Shown: positions 21,901-34,400, counted from the first letter of the stretch. The stretch: DNA of 64,000 bases from Istiophorus platypterus (GCA_016859345.1 CM029128.1:19614104-19678103); one strand, 5' to 3'. Notes: generated by a model from the letters alone, not told the origin. Program-made: numbers and translations.

Positions 21901-24900
21901 TGTATTTCTTGATTTTCAGGTCTAATGTTGGCCTATGCAGTACCGTTAAAGACGTCAGAGCAGCCAACCAATACTAGCACTTCATCAGTTACCGAACCTC
22001 CCATGTCAACTGCTAATGTCACAGATATGAATTCCAGCAGTACTACTCCAGTGGTAAATCCCAGCATCACAACTCCAGTGATGAATTCCAGCATCACAAC
22101 TCCAGTGGTAAATCCCAGCATCACAACTCCAGTGATGAATTCCAGCATCACAACTCCAGTGATGAATTCCAGCATCACAACTCCAGTGATGAATTCTAGC
22201 GGAACAACTCCAGTGATGAATTCCAGCATCACAACTCCAGTGATGAATTCTAGCATCACAACTCCAATGATGAATTCTAGCGGAACAACTCCAGTGATGA
22301 ATTCTAGCAGTACAACTCCAATGACCAGCAGTATAACTCCAGTGATGAATTCCAGCATCACAACTCCAGTGATGAATTCCAGCATCACAACTCCAATGAT
22401 GAATTCTAGCAGTACAACTCCAATGACCAGCAGTATAACTCCAGTGATGAATTCCAGCAGTACAACTCCAGTGATAAAACCCAGCAGTACAACAACCCTA
22501 TCATCTACATCTACATCTACCACAGCTCAGAGCCAGAACTCTACTTCAGGACCTCAATCAACATGTGCGACCATCAGCACCACAATCATTACAACCCAAA
22601 CCACAACAGTGAATGTGGAACCACACAAGTCCAAAGCTCTGAGCTCAGGTACACAGCACCAAAATGATTATTTGTCATTTTGTTTTTTTAATATTCACTC
22701 TTGTACAATAGGCTTATACACACAAGATTTTTGTATTCATTAAAGCTTAATTCTATACAAATCTGTATATAGGAACAAATCTGAAAGTCTATATTAATAT
22801 GTTAATGATCACATCACCATGCTAACATGCTAACATGCTCACAATTTCAAAGCTAACAAGTTCATGTTTAGCTGGTATATTTACCATGTATACCATCTTA
22901 GTTTAGCATGTTAGGATGTATTAGCTGCTAACCTTTTGCATTGACCACATAGTATAGCTAAGGTTGTCATTAGTTTTTCAGGTTTCTATTCATAAATTAA
23001 GTACATTTTAAGTTTAGATTGGTTGAAGGAGCTAGATGAAAGTTGAAGGGAAAAAGTTATTAAAATTCAGCCTCCGAGGACCATGAATGACTGAACCAAA
23101 TTTCATGACAATCCAGTAGTTGTCAAAATATTTAAGTAACAAGGAAAATTTCAACCAGCTAGTCGCACCAAAGAAAATCTCAGGAGAGTAGGTATGATAC
23201 AATGTCTGGGAACCATGAACTTTTACAATTTTCATAGTAATCAATATATAATACTTGTTGGGATATTTCAATCTGGGCCAAAGTGGTGGACTGACCAATA
23301 GATCGACATTGCCATCCCTAGAGCCATGCCCTTAACATGGCTAAAAAGTGATTTCAAAATTCCCCCCAAAAATTAGGCAGTGGTGGCCTAGGTGAAAAGA
23401 AATGTGTTGAAGAAAGAACCCCAAAAATCAACATAAGCATTATCACTGGATTCAAATTTACAATCTCACTCCAGCTGTCTGTCAGTCATGACCTCTAAGT
23501 CAGTCATGACTCATTACTTTAGGCACTGTCAGAATATATTGCCAGTAAACCGCATGATCTCTCAAAAAAACATTTATTTCTGTAAATTGTCCGTCCATCA
23601 GGCTCTAAATGTGCTGACATACATTGTAGAAAAATACAACCATTACTAAATGAAACCAACAAAGTTCAGTGATCATATGTCTCTGATTAAAGAGATTAGA
23701 TAGCAACTCAGTATATGCATCATATTATCTATTCCCTCTCTCTCCCCTTTGACTCACTTAAGTAATGTTAGTCTGTGGTTAAAATGGGAACAAAACGGTT
23801 GCCTCTGACACTTCTTTGTTTGCTTTACAGTCTACTCTTTACCAGTTGAATGAGTCCAAATGATCAGTAGCTGTAAGAAAAGGCTGCCGGCCAGTTCTTT
23901 CCCAGCTCATAATTTACAAAATTGTTTAACCTCTGATAAGTTTTTAAGACATCCAGTCATTCACATTGTCATTTGTTGTTGTTAAATGGAAAAAGTTGAA
24001 CAGACAAAATTGGCATGGAATATTATAAGCTTTCTTGCTTTTCGAGGCCGAAGAACTCCGGCTTCCATGCCTTGTAAAGTATGGCAGATACAAAAGAAGT
24101 AGTCAGAAGATGAATTAATGTACAGCTCGAAAAGCAAGGTGCTGTTGTAAAACAGTTTTTGAACTCTGCCCCTCGTTCGGAGGAGCCATAAACAGAACTT
24201 TTTTCTCATCACCAATAACTATTAAATCTGACTCAGAACTTTTATCGTCTCCCTCTAGGGAGGTGTTTAATTTGTTAAGAACCAAGAGTAACACTTTTGA
24301 CCAAATAGCCTCAGATACTAAAGTCAGGAAATAACTGGAAATATTTCTCTGCATATATACACTTTATTAGACTAATAGGTGGCCAGACACCACATTTAGA
24401 CCCTGATTAAACAATTGAAATGCAATGTAAGTAGTAACAGGACCAGCTACAGGGGAGGAGTTTTTTTTCCCCCAAAGCAGTTTGTGGATTTGTAAATGGG
24501 AAACCTGTGTTGGTGAATACCATAGTTTTAGATCAGCTCCCCATTAGTGTTTATCAAGAAATAATTTAATTGTGACCAAGGTTTTTCTAATTTCTTGCAT
24601 CCCCTTGCTTCTGTCATGGCGCTAGGAATGGTAATATTGGTTGGCTGGTTCACTAGCTTGATCTATGGTATCTCCACATTTAAAAGTTGGGTTGCCATCA
24701 GTTTTTGTACAAACATTCATGGCTCCAATCAGCATCAACTTTGGGTTCAGGGCTATGATTAGCATAGTGCTAACACACTAAACTAAATTGGTAGAAACTG
24801 TAAACGTTGTATCTACTAAACATCAACATGCTAGCATAGTCATTTTGTTTGAGAATGTTAGCAAGATGACGTTAGCATTTAGCTCAAGGCACTACTGTGC

Positions 24901-26750
24901 CTAACTACATCTTCACAGATCAGCTAACATGGCTGTTTACTCTGGTGAGAGTTCCTAACATCTTTAATCACATTTTGAGACAAAACTGAGAATGTCAAAG
25001 TGACTTGGCCAAAAAGGGGCTCAAATATGGCACTGCCAGATGTTGGACATATTCCACATCTGCAGTGAACTGACCTGACTACGGTGACCCAAAGGTGGCT
25101 CAGTCCTGAGATGTGAGAACACAACTACGTGAACTGTGAATCAGCTGCCTTTGGTCTGACAGCTGGCTGCCTGGTTTCTCCCTGCATTTTTTCCTGTCAT
25201 CTGGAACAGGGGGGAACTTTCAGTCACAATCTATTCAGAATGTAGCACAAACCTCTATCTTACACTCCACCTTGATAATGCCAAGTAAGTTCAAAGATCA
25301 GCCTATTGCCTGAACTCCACAAAGTTATCCGTTGCTTGATGCTCTGTCAGCTGAGTCACCTAAACTTTGACCTCAGAGTGTCTCTTTTTTTTCAAGGGAC
25401 TGATCGATTGAATTCCAGCTCTAGGTACAAGCAGTGTTTTGGAGCGTGACACCCGTCGGAACATTTTATTGGACCTCAATACCATCTCACACACAACCAG
25501 ACAGATCTTTAGCAATGTTTTGTTCCAGTTTTCCACAAAGAGATTACTAATTAATACCAAAGCTCAAAGGTCAATTTTGTCTGCCGGAAAAACCAGACTC
25601 TGAGAAAAAAAAATCAAATTCATAGTTAATAATCAACATCTGCATCAGAATTTAATGGGTTCTTCCCTGGCCCATGTCCCATACCTCCACCAAGTTCAAT
25701 GCATATGTGTTCTGTAGTTTTTGTTTAATCCTGCTTACAAATAAACAAACAAACAAACAAACCAAAAAAAAAATAACCTACTTGGAGGAGTAACAAGATA
25801 AACAAGCTGCAGATTAATGGTTTAAGCTATATAACACCTTAGACAGGTCATTACACTGTCCTAGGACTAAAACATAATTGTTAACCACTGATGGCTATTT
25901 CAGACCTAATGTATCTTTCTGTCTTTCTCTGTCTGTCTCTCTCCAGGGAAGATTGCAGCTATCGTTTTCCTTTTCATTTTAATTGTCATAGCAGTGTTGG
26001 GTGGGCTGTACCACAGCAGGGTCCGGTGAGTGAAAACAAATCTTCCTCAAATTACATCAACATGCAACTGTTATTGTGCTGAAGCTTGAGTGTTAACATT
26101 TTCTGGAAAACATAATATATTCAATACATATTGTATGGATTGAATAACGTGCGAAAAAATGTACATATGATTACAAATGGATCCCTGTTCTGAACCTCAC
26201 TGATGTACATTCAGTAAAGTTTTGCTTAACCCTTGAAAGGCCAAATTAGAAAAACATATTTTTTCAGCTGTTGATAGTTTGGTTTTATTTCCTGGGGTCT
26301 TTCTCTGAAATTTCTACCTCCACCCAAATACAATGAAGACTAATGGAATTCCATTGGTTAAGCTCATTGCATTGAAACATTTAAGCTTGATGTCATATTG
26401 ATGTCTATTCTTACTATAGTAGATGACTTAAAACTTTTGACAACCAAAATTAATCTGACCAATGAGAGACAAAAGAGCAGTTATTTAACTGTCTTTATTT
26501 CTTCTTATCCTTTTTAAATAACTCTGCTGTCTAATCTTTGTCAGAGATTACATTTGAGTGACTCCTGTCATGTTGGTAAACAGAAGTAAATTTAGAGGAC
26601 CGACCCTTTATTTCTTTCCGTTTCCTCCACTCCATCTCTCACTCTAGTATTTTTCTTTATACACATTTCAGACACAGATCTTATGGTCCACTAATGGATA
26701 ATGACTACGGCACTTTAGGAAGCTTCAACAACCCCATGTATGACCCTTGA
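18940..26750 (+). CDS. parm1: PARM1-like type I membrane mucin, four exons, 305 aa
   Basis: Coding exons: 18940-18970, 21920-22648, 25947-26025, 26672-26750, all with GT-AG borders and phases 1, 1, 2. Residues 1-16 form a signal peptide (MRVILQSLMT, then CLMLAYA). Residues about 17-253 are a Ser/Thr/Pro-rich ectodomain with a 9-residue tandem repeat. Exon 3 encodes one transmembrane helix (AAIVFLFILIVIAVLGGL). The tail reads HRSYGPLMDNDYG, then GSFNNPMYDP. As I remember it, human PARM1 has ALSSG before the membrane and a tail with SYGRLLDDHDYG and NNPLYDDS; this protein has ALSSG at the same splice site and the same tail pattern, which is the basis for the name. PARM1 is a glycosylated, androgen-responsive mucin of the plasma membrane, Golgi and endosomes; its role in fish is unknown. 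Intron 2 holds two inverted copies of a dispersed repeat. The ectodomain itself is not alignable. Confidence 0.88.
22029..22490 (+). repeat. Coding 27-bp minisatellite (MNSSITTPV repeat) in parm1 exon 2
   Basis: About 18 units in tandem, most 27 bp long, encoding MNSSITTPV with variants VNPSITTPV, MNSSGTTPV, MNSSSTTPM and a shortened TSSITPV that occurs twice. Units with N-S-S carry an N-glycosylation sequon, those with N-P-S do not; all are rich in Thr/Ser next to Pro, suited to O-glycans. The MNSSSTTPM-TSSITPV pair occurs twice, showing that blocks of several units were copied together. The antisense strand is also open over the whole array (22523-21933), a by-product of the repeat. Confidence 0.95.
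22800..23345 (+). repeat. Dispersed repeat family copy in parm1 intron 2
   Basis: The longest copy in the window. It starts with CATGCTAACATGCTAACATG, passes ACCATCTTAGTTTAGCATGT, CCAAATTTCATGACAATCCA and GGGCCAAAGTGGTGGACTGA, and ends near ATTGCCATCCCTAGAGCCAT. These blocks are the marks used to recognise the other copies. Confidence 0.75.
24640..24960 (-). repeat. Dispersed repeat family copy, inverted, in parm1 intron 2
   Basis: Carries TGCTAACACACTAAACTAAA and CTACTAAACATCAACATGCT, the reverse complement of the first half of the copy at 22800-22930, followed by TTAGCATTTAGCTCAAGGCA. It lies in the same intron but in the opposite direction, so the two could pair in the pre-mRNA. Confidence 0.65.
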
Positions 26751-27984
26751 ATCTTAACTTTTGACCTCCAACTCCAGAAGCGACCCCCAGAGTCTTCAGT
26801 CTGCGGAGGGAGCCACTCTGATCAGTGTGTATGCATGTGTGTGTGTGTGTGTGTTGGGAGGGGGGGTAGGTAAGTTCAGGATAATCATATTTATAACTGT
26901 GATATGTAGCTTGATTACACTCAGTTGCAAAACAAATGTGACATTTCTCTTGATCTTTTGTTCAGGCAGCCTCTGGTAAAGAAAAAAGGAAATGAAATAA
27001 CAGTTTTTACTCAGGTAACCTTTCAAAAAGCTTTGGCTGCTTAGACACAGGGCAGGATCATATGAAGTGTAACAGCTAAAATGGCAGTGAAAAACAAGCA
27101 CGTTTATCGGGGATGTCATGATTCTCCAAGGATATTTGTACAAAAAAATGTTTTCCATACATTCTGTACAAAAAGAACTGCATTATGTGAACACAACTAC
27201 AATGTTGAGTACAGGGTAAAAATGTTTACAATCTAGGAGTAACAGTGGAAAACATAGAAGAACAACATGCTATACTGAATTAATGTGACAGAAAACTGCA
27301 ACTAATGTATAGTAGATGCACATTATGACAGAGCGGTTAACTTTTTTCAATATCACTTATATAAACTGTGAAAGGATGAAATGAAATTCTGTTGCAAGAG
27401 TAGATGCTCAGAGTTTCATTTGTTTTCAGTTATCCACTTAAATGTAGCTGTGTGAACACTCATGTAGAAATTTCCTGCCTTCATAGTGCATATCCTTTCA
27501 ACTTCCAAGGCTGAAAACATAGGTGATGAGACCTGGCTGACAGAACAGTGAGTGGAGCTCTGAAAATAATAATAGAAAGAATAGAAATACAATTTCAAAA
27601 AAAATCAAGATAAAAATGACATGACCTGAATGTTTTGTATTGTTTTTAAATGAACCAGCAATCCTGACACTGAATAATTGTTTTGCATTTCTAGGCAGAA
27701 AAAGTGTGAACTAAGTCAAGCTTTCACATAGTATCTTAGGAAGACAAAGACATTACAGAATTTCAGAGACAATTTTAGGCAACAAAAAGGGGCAACTTTA
27801 GTATTAGCGGTGACTATAACACAGCAAGGAGACTAATCTGAAAGAAAATGTGCTAAGTTTCAGCTTTCACACTTATTTTACAATGTTTTATCTAAAGTGT
27901 GTTTTTTCCACTCACGGATTTACATCACACACAGCCCTTTAAAAATAGTATGAAATGTTTTCATATATCAAATTGAGGGTGTAG

Positions 27985-28145
27985 AGGCAGAGAGAGCCTG
28001 GCCTCTAAAAGGGGGCACTGTGGTTTAAAACCCATGTATTTATCCTGCTGAGTGTCCTTTAGCAAAACACTGAATCAGCTCCTGTTTCAAGAGCTGGTCT
28101 GCAGCCAATTAGCTCTTGATCCACTTCAACTTCTACTTAGGAGTA
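27985..28145 (+). mobile_element. Probable tRNA-derived SINE remnant
   Basis: Contains GCACTGTGGTTTAAAACCCA, then TGCTGAGTGTCCTTTAGCAA, AACACTGAATCAGCTCCTG and GAGCTGGTCTGCAGCCAATT. The 'GTGTCCTTxAGCAAxACACTGAA' block is the hallmark of a widespread family of fish SINEs. The promoter part is too decayed to show A and B boxes clearly. If parm1 uses the polyadenylation site at 28287, this SINE lies in its 3' untranslated region. Confidence 0.5.
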
Positions 28146-28286
28146 AGTTTTTCATTATTTAATGTTATCGGTGTGAAGTTTTTCAAGTGTAATTTTGCTT
28201 TGCACATTATCAAGGCAGCATTTCTGATTTTTATTTTCTTTCCTTTTAGTATGTAATACAGTATCATTTGAATGTAACTTTTGTGC

Positions 28287-28292
28287 AATAAA
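28287..28292 (+). promoter_or_regulatory. Candidate polyadenylation signal of parm1
   Basis: AATAAA within TGTGCAATAAAGTGATAAAA, the first well-formed signal after the stop codon that lies in a 3'-end-like context. It would give a 3' untranslated region of about 1.5 kb. Other, earlier signals may exist in AT-rich sequence; transcripts are needed to decide. Confidence 0.4.
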
Positions 28293-28409
28293 GTGATAAA
28301 AGAATACTGTGATTCACTTTAAAGTGCATATATACATACATGTGTAGAGTATGTCAAACACAGGCACACACAAGCTTTTTAGCCACGCTAGTGTCTCTAG
28401 GGATGAAAA

Positions 28410-28600
28410 TGTCAGTGTCAGTAGGTCCAGCACTGTAGTCGAGACTGAAATATATCAACAACTATTGCATGGATTCCCATTTAAACTAATACAGATATTC
28501 ATGGTGCCCAGAGAATTAATCTTCATGTTTCTGATGATCCCCTGACTTTCTCTCTAGCACTACCACAACACTGGCAGGGCTTTATGAAATGTGTCAACAA
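28410..28600 (-). repeat. Dispersed repeat family copy, minus orientation
   Basis: Shows GACTGAAATATATCAACAAC, GCATGGATTCCCATTTAAAC, ATTCATGGTGCCCAGAGAAT and GATGATCCCCTGACTTTCTC, which are the reverse complements of the blocks of the 17 kb and 22.8 kb copies. Confidence 0.65.
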
Positions 28601-28781
28601 CTGGTTGATTTACTGTCATGTAATTAGGTAGTTCCAGATAGAATCATTTGCTTTGACTTTTGTGACTGAAATCATTATAATAACAAAACTCTGGTTTATG
28701 ACCTAATTCTTGCAAACTAATGAAGTATATTGAGGTAACTTCCTTCCTTCTATTGAAATACACTGGGAGATAAATGTTGGG

Positions 28782-28994
28782 TATAAAGAAAGAAACTCTT
28801 TAGAAACTTCCAGGATCTGCCAGTTTAACTTCTCACCACTCAATGAAAGTGTCAGACCAAACATTTAACAGACATGAAACCACCTTCTCTGACTCAGGGA
28901 GAGCGATGTTCTGACATGATAACAAAGTAAAAAGGAAACATGAACTCGCTTTATGACCTTTTCGTTGCAGCCTGGCTGCACGTCTCAGAAAGAG
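28782..28994 (+). other. Candidate orphan first exon with signal-peptide-like start
   Basis: A TATA box (GGTATAAAGAAAG, 28780-28792) is followed 158 bases later by an ATG at 28940 that reads MNSLYDLFVAAWLHVSER and runs into a good donor, G|GTGAGT, in phase 1. An upstream ATG at about 28874 opens a short separate frame. No downstream exon with a recognisable domain was found. It could be the start of an unrecognised secreted protein gene or chance. Confidence 0.2.
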
Positions 28995-29089
28995 GTGAGT
29001 GCCCACAGAACAGAGACTTTATTCAGCAAACTGAAATATAATTCACAAAAATAGATATAATTGTCAAAATATATATATATTTCTCCCTC

Positions 29090-29091
<2 letters not shown>

Positions 29092-29130
<39 letters not shown>
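29092..29130. repeat. (GT)n microsatellite
   Basis: About 19 uninterrupted TG units after a short AT run. Confidence 0.97.
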
Positions 29131-29131
<1 letters not shown>

Positions 29132-29514
29132 TTTGCCTTCTAAACAAACACAAATCTACACACAAACACCGATACCCCCTCCCTCTCTCTGACTCTGAGA
29201 AGAGCTGCTGCCATACGCCGCTGATAGGTTATACATGCATTCCTAAAGGATGTCGTGTATAATATATTAACCTTAATATATTAACCTTAGTTAACTGGTG
29301 CCATGATTTTCAACAAAGGTAAATTTTAGCTCAAAGTGTAGTAGTTCTGCAACAGAGGTTGTCATTATCCTCAGCTGAACTTTGTGTTGAACGCTAATTA
29401 CCAAGAAATAAGGCAAGGTAACATAATACTATCTTAACATCAGGGTTAGCAGTTCAAGTTAGCATTTAGCTAAGCGCAGCCACGTGGAGCTACCAGCTGT
29501 ACAGTCATAGTCAT

Positions 29515-30062
29515 GTGTTTGGGCTCAGGTTGGGTTGGTTGACAGGGTAAAGACTGTTGGATTTTAAAAGCAAAAAGAAAAAGTCCTGAGGAAAAGACGA
29601 TTGGTTTAAACTGGCCAGCAATAAGTCAGGATCTAAATCCCACGAGAACCTTTGAAGAGAACTGAAACCAGCCGTTTCAGGAAGGACACCTGTAAACTCA
29701 AAAGAGCATGAACACACAGCAATGGAAGAAACTACCAGCAGAAAGGTTCAGGAAGCTTCTAGATGATACGAGAAATGTTTAGAGGCTGAGATTCCTCACA
29801 AGGTTCTGCAACCAAATATCAGTAAAGGTGTCAGTATGTGTGCCTTGAGTACATTCTATGTCTGTACATTTTCACTATTATGCAAGTTTTGTTTTCTTTT
29901 TGTTTTTGTTTTTTTCATTTCTTTGGTTAAGTAATTTTGGACGTTTTATTAAATAATGTGATCATACAAAATTGTTTCATTTGCATTCATTACTAAAGAT
30001 ATTCTTATATTCTGTACTTAAAATACAGGGGTGCAAATACCATTAACCAGGACTCTTATATT
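29515..30062 (+). mobile_element. Tc1/mariner-like transposon remnant
   Basis: At 29612-29641 the plus strand reads WPAISQDLNP, the Tc1 transposase box that includes the second catalytic Asp. It is followed, after a small indel, by ENL-stop-RELK, matching the usual 'ENLWRELK'. Further on come QQWKKLPAERFRKLL (about 29720) and GSATKY (about 29804-29821), the C-terminal end. A terminal-repeat-like end CAGGGGTGCAAATACCATTA lies at about 30027. Several frame breaks make it inactive. It is longer on the 5' side than the related copy at 8890-9232. Confidence 0.8.
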
Positions 30063-31424
30063 AATTTGTTTATCAACAAAAAATTAAGAAGAATTTGTAA
30101 AATTACTTAACCGCTTTAGACATTTAGAAAGCAAAAGCACCAAACAGTCTCTTGTTTTATCTTTTCAAATGTGAGAATTTACTATGTTTCGATGTTTTAT
30201 ATCAGTGTGAATCAAATACCTTCGTTTTTTTCAACTGCTGACTCTGGGAAGGTGTGATAGATTTTTTTCATAGATCAAATGATTATGAAAAAAATAATTA
30301 GGATTACGATTGTGTGACAGCATATTAATGGACCGGCATCACCACCCTCATGCCCTGATAGCAGGGTTTAAAAAACTATTACATTTCATTTATTTAGATA
30401 TATGCATTTAGAGACAACTTCAACTGACGACCTCTGAAATCTAAAGGTGGTGTTAGAGGGAAGACATATGTCTTGACAGGACTTCACAAACATAGATACT
30501 GGGGTTCAGCATGTCTTCTTCAGCTCTGCTCCTCAATGGGCTACAGAGCAGTTATTAGTGGGGACTTTAATAACAGTCCCGTCCTCACTGCCCTCCCATC
30601 CTAACCGCTTCCATTCTTCCTCTTTCTCAAATCCTCACCCATGAAATCTTCCTCTCTCTCCCCTTCTCTCTTCCTACTTTACCCATATCAGCTTCCCCAT
30701 GTTATTTTCTTAACATCCCATCTTCTTTTTTTAGATCCTTTGAGACATTTTCAAAACATGCCCCCCCCACCCCCAGTTTTCTTTCTTGTTGTATTCTCTC
30801 AAAATCAAAGGTACATCTTGTACATCTTGTACATCAAGGTACATCTTGTCCTTCGCAACTTATACCACAACTTTCAATAAGAATATTTTTAATTTATATT
30901 TATTAAAAAATCTGGCCTCTGTGGCCACAAGAGGTGGTTACATGTAATAACACTGAAGTTTCACTCCTTTTCTTCTTGAGTTACTTGTTTTGATCTTGTG
31001 ATAAATCCTGTAAATGTGTATCTTTGACATGTTACAACTAACTGTGGTGTAACAGTAGCTCTAACTTCTCACACCTGACATTAGATAATATATTATAACA
31101 GAGTTAACTGAATTGAGTAATGGTGTTTATGAACGCAGTTTTCTTTTCAAAGAGGAAGGTTGTTATTTCTTCTTTCAAAGGTTCCAAAATCAGGGTTTAA
31201 TTCTCAAACTTTTCTGAAATTTGTAAAAGATGTAAAATCTATATCTGCAAATATCCCCCCTAATGTAGTGAAATAGAAATATAAAGTAACATGAAATGAA
31301 AACTAGATCCCCCCTCTCTTTTTGTCATCATTACTGGGCAGCAGAAGTAATAATAGAGGGAGCAGATCTTATGCTAGACTGTTATTATCAGACCCTAAAT
31401 ACTCTAAGCAGTGTGCACGTATGC

Positions 31425-31427
31425 ATG

Positions 31428-31496
<69 letters not shown>
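31425..31496. repeat. (GT)n microsatellite
   Basis: About 55 bp of pure GT after a short imperfect part with one TTTG interruption. Confidence 0.97.
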
Positions 31497-31497
<1 letters not shown>

Positions 31498-34400
31498 CGA
31501 ATGAGTGCTTCTTTATAATTATACTAAGGGAAGGGCGGGACCATTTTTTTACATTAGAAACATCTGGACAGTACTGCACAAGGACCACTATCTGAATATA
31601 AAACTATGCAACAATTACAGTCTTTGCAATGAGCAACAATTTGTCACCGAGACTGTTATTGATATGACTACTCAACATACCTATACTACAGTACAGTTAT
31701 GTGTCCGTAATGTGGAATTAAATGAAGAGTCAAATTGAGTTAAACTCTGTATTATCTTTGAGAAGAGGTTGTTTTTTATTATTATTATTCCTGATTGAAT
31801 AACAGGAGATGTAACAGAAAAAAAGATAGAAGTGAGGAGAAAGCACTGTACTGTCTGTGTGAACTTGGCTGAATAGTCAGGTGGTTTTCTTTTAGTTCAT
31901 TCACTGCCTCATTAAGCAGAGATGGTGTCAGACCATGAGAAACAGGAAGAAGCTTCTTCCTCTCTCACTCTCTCCTTTGTTGTATAATCACGACAGTTTG
32001 AAACCGAGAAACGAAAACACCCATTTTGAACACACTGGAGATTTTACATCCTCCTGAGGACGCTCATCATTTGTGACAATAATTTGGCTTTTACAAGATT
32101 AAGAAAAGACAATTTAAGTGGACAAAACTGTTACATCAGGATAATAGCCTCATTCTCTCAGTGAATGGATCTGTTAAAGTGCTCTGGCAACTATAGTAAT
32201 GATGAAGGGAACAAAGTAGATGATGTCGTGACAGGATATGTAGGGAGGAGGTGGATGGATGGCACAGATTTTGGCATATTTCATTCACATAGATTCAAAG
32301 AAGTCAAAGAAATAAGACTATAAAGCTGTGTTAGTGGCTTCGTGGGGTTGCCCTTAGCTACAGGACTGTTTTAGGATACAATATGTTTAGCAGGTTATGT
32401 TCACCTTCATCTTAGTTCAGCGTGTTATATTTACGACAGAGGTTTTCAAAACAACATAATGATAAAAGCTAATACAAAAGTTTATTGGTTGCAACCGGGA
32501 ACCTGAAAAAACATGCAGCGTTTGTGAAGGGCAATATATTTCAAGTCAGGTCTGACCCGGTTAAAATCATAATGACACACACATGCACACACACACACAC
32601 ACACACCGTCTCACACATGCAGGTCTATCAACTGAACAATGGTTTTCACTTTCTATTGCATCGATGCTCCTCTGCCCACTGAAGCGTCACTGATTCTAGT
32701 TTCCCCTTGTTTTAACAGGTTTGAGCTTTACCAAGTTTATGTAGAATATGAAAACACATAAGACTTGTGAAACTTTTCATTGCCTGGTTGATAATCTCCA
32801 AATTGTAACATGTCACTGTGTGGTAAATCTGTAAAAGGGGAGAAAAGCTGTATGAATTTAAGCAGCTGTTTTATCATAAGAAGCATTAACTTTTTTTCTA
32901 ATGAGAAATCTACTGTAACCTTTTTCTGTAACTTTATCCAAAATTTCCAGTAATCCTTGTTGAAGTGGTTATGGGAATTATAAAGGCACTGCTGCAAAAT
33001 ACCCTCCAGGGGATTTTTTTATACATGAATTGAAACTTTTTTGGTTTTGCTTTGATGTTTTGTGGTCAGTAATTTTTTGAAGTACAACTCGGTATGAGAA
33101 ACACATGTGCACCAATGCACACTACATCTGTTGCCACTGACTTGGCATTAGATGAAGCCAGAAACAGCCATGTGGGGGGGGGGTGCTGTTTGATACCTTT
33201 TTTTAATAGCTGTAACATGCACATTTTTCGGTCAACTCTGTATTTCAGTCTTTTTGTGATAGTAAACCTTTTCCTCTTTACTAAAACACTTTGCTTTGTT
33301 TTACCATTTTCCTCATGATCTTTGAGACTTTTCCTCTTATCACATTAATAATTACGCAGTCACAAGGCCTTCACTGTAGCTGTGACTCACACTGATAACT
33401 GGTATTTACCTGCCCACCTCTGAACTGTGATTTACGGTCTTAACTGCTGTGTCAGTAACATATACTGACCCAAATCATCATAAAAACAGGCCGAGTAAAA
33501 ATTTAAAAAGTGCTTTCAGGTTAAAATCAGTGATCACAGTCACCAGTCTCTTTGACAGCATGGTTGATGCCTTCAGCCTCTCCTGGGTTGTGGTGTTTAT
33601 GAGATAAGTTTCATTTTTTCAGAAGCATTTAAAAGTTGGAGATGACAAAATAGTCATTTCACCCACATTGGCAGGCAGCAGTTCCATTGCTATCATTTTT
33701 ACTACCACTGTTATATTACATGAAGTCGTAAAAAGATCGGGAAAACATTAGCCAACTCCAAGTTCATTCATTGAGCCTTCTGCTTCTATCTGCTGGACAA
33801 AATGTGAATAAGTAAGTGCTGCAAATTATTGCCAACGTCTTGTAGCAAAGAATCCTGAAGTTAGAAATATCTTGAAAATAAATTCCCTCAGTTCATCATA
33901 CATCAGATTTAAGTAACAATTTGCTTTATGATGCTACATAAAAGTGTCTCAGAGAATGTGAAGGAAATTCTCCTTTCAGGTTTGAGGGTGGTGAATTATT
34001 TCAGATTTCTAATGCAAAATTGCTTTGAATAATAAAAATAATAGTAATAATAATGAGAACAAAAACAACAACAACAACAATAATAATTATAATAACAATA
34101 ATGAATTATAAACAAGCTCAGTAGAGATACAGTGGTGTTTCTCTGCGCAAAGAAGGTCAAACAGCCACCTTAATTGGATTACATGTTATTTTATACCATG
34201 TAACAAACAAGATGGGTTCATTAAATAACAGGTAGTTGTGTCATATTGTGCCTCTGGCTTAGAGTTGGATTATTATAATAAACTCGTAAAATGTGCGTAG
34301 CAGTGGATGTGTTGGGCATTTCATGTTGGGCTCTTTAACACTTTAGCAATGGCGCTCTCACTCTCATCATGGCCACACAAAGCCAACTTACAGGCTGCAC

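Noticed and set aside
21933..22523. 196-residue open frame antisense to the mucin repeat (repeated GVVMLEFIT)
   Set aside because: It exists only because a 27-bp sense repeat without stops on the other strand is reiterated; it has no promoter, splice or signal context, while the sense strand has a signal peptide, membrane helix and conserved tail.
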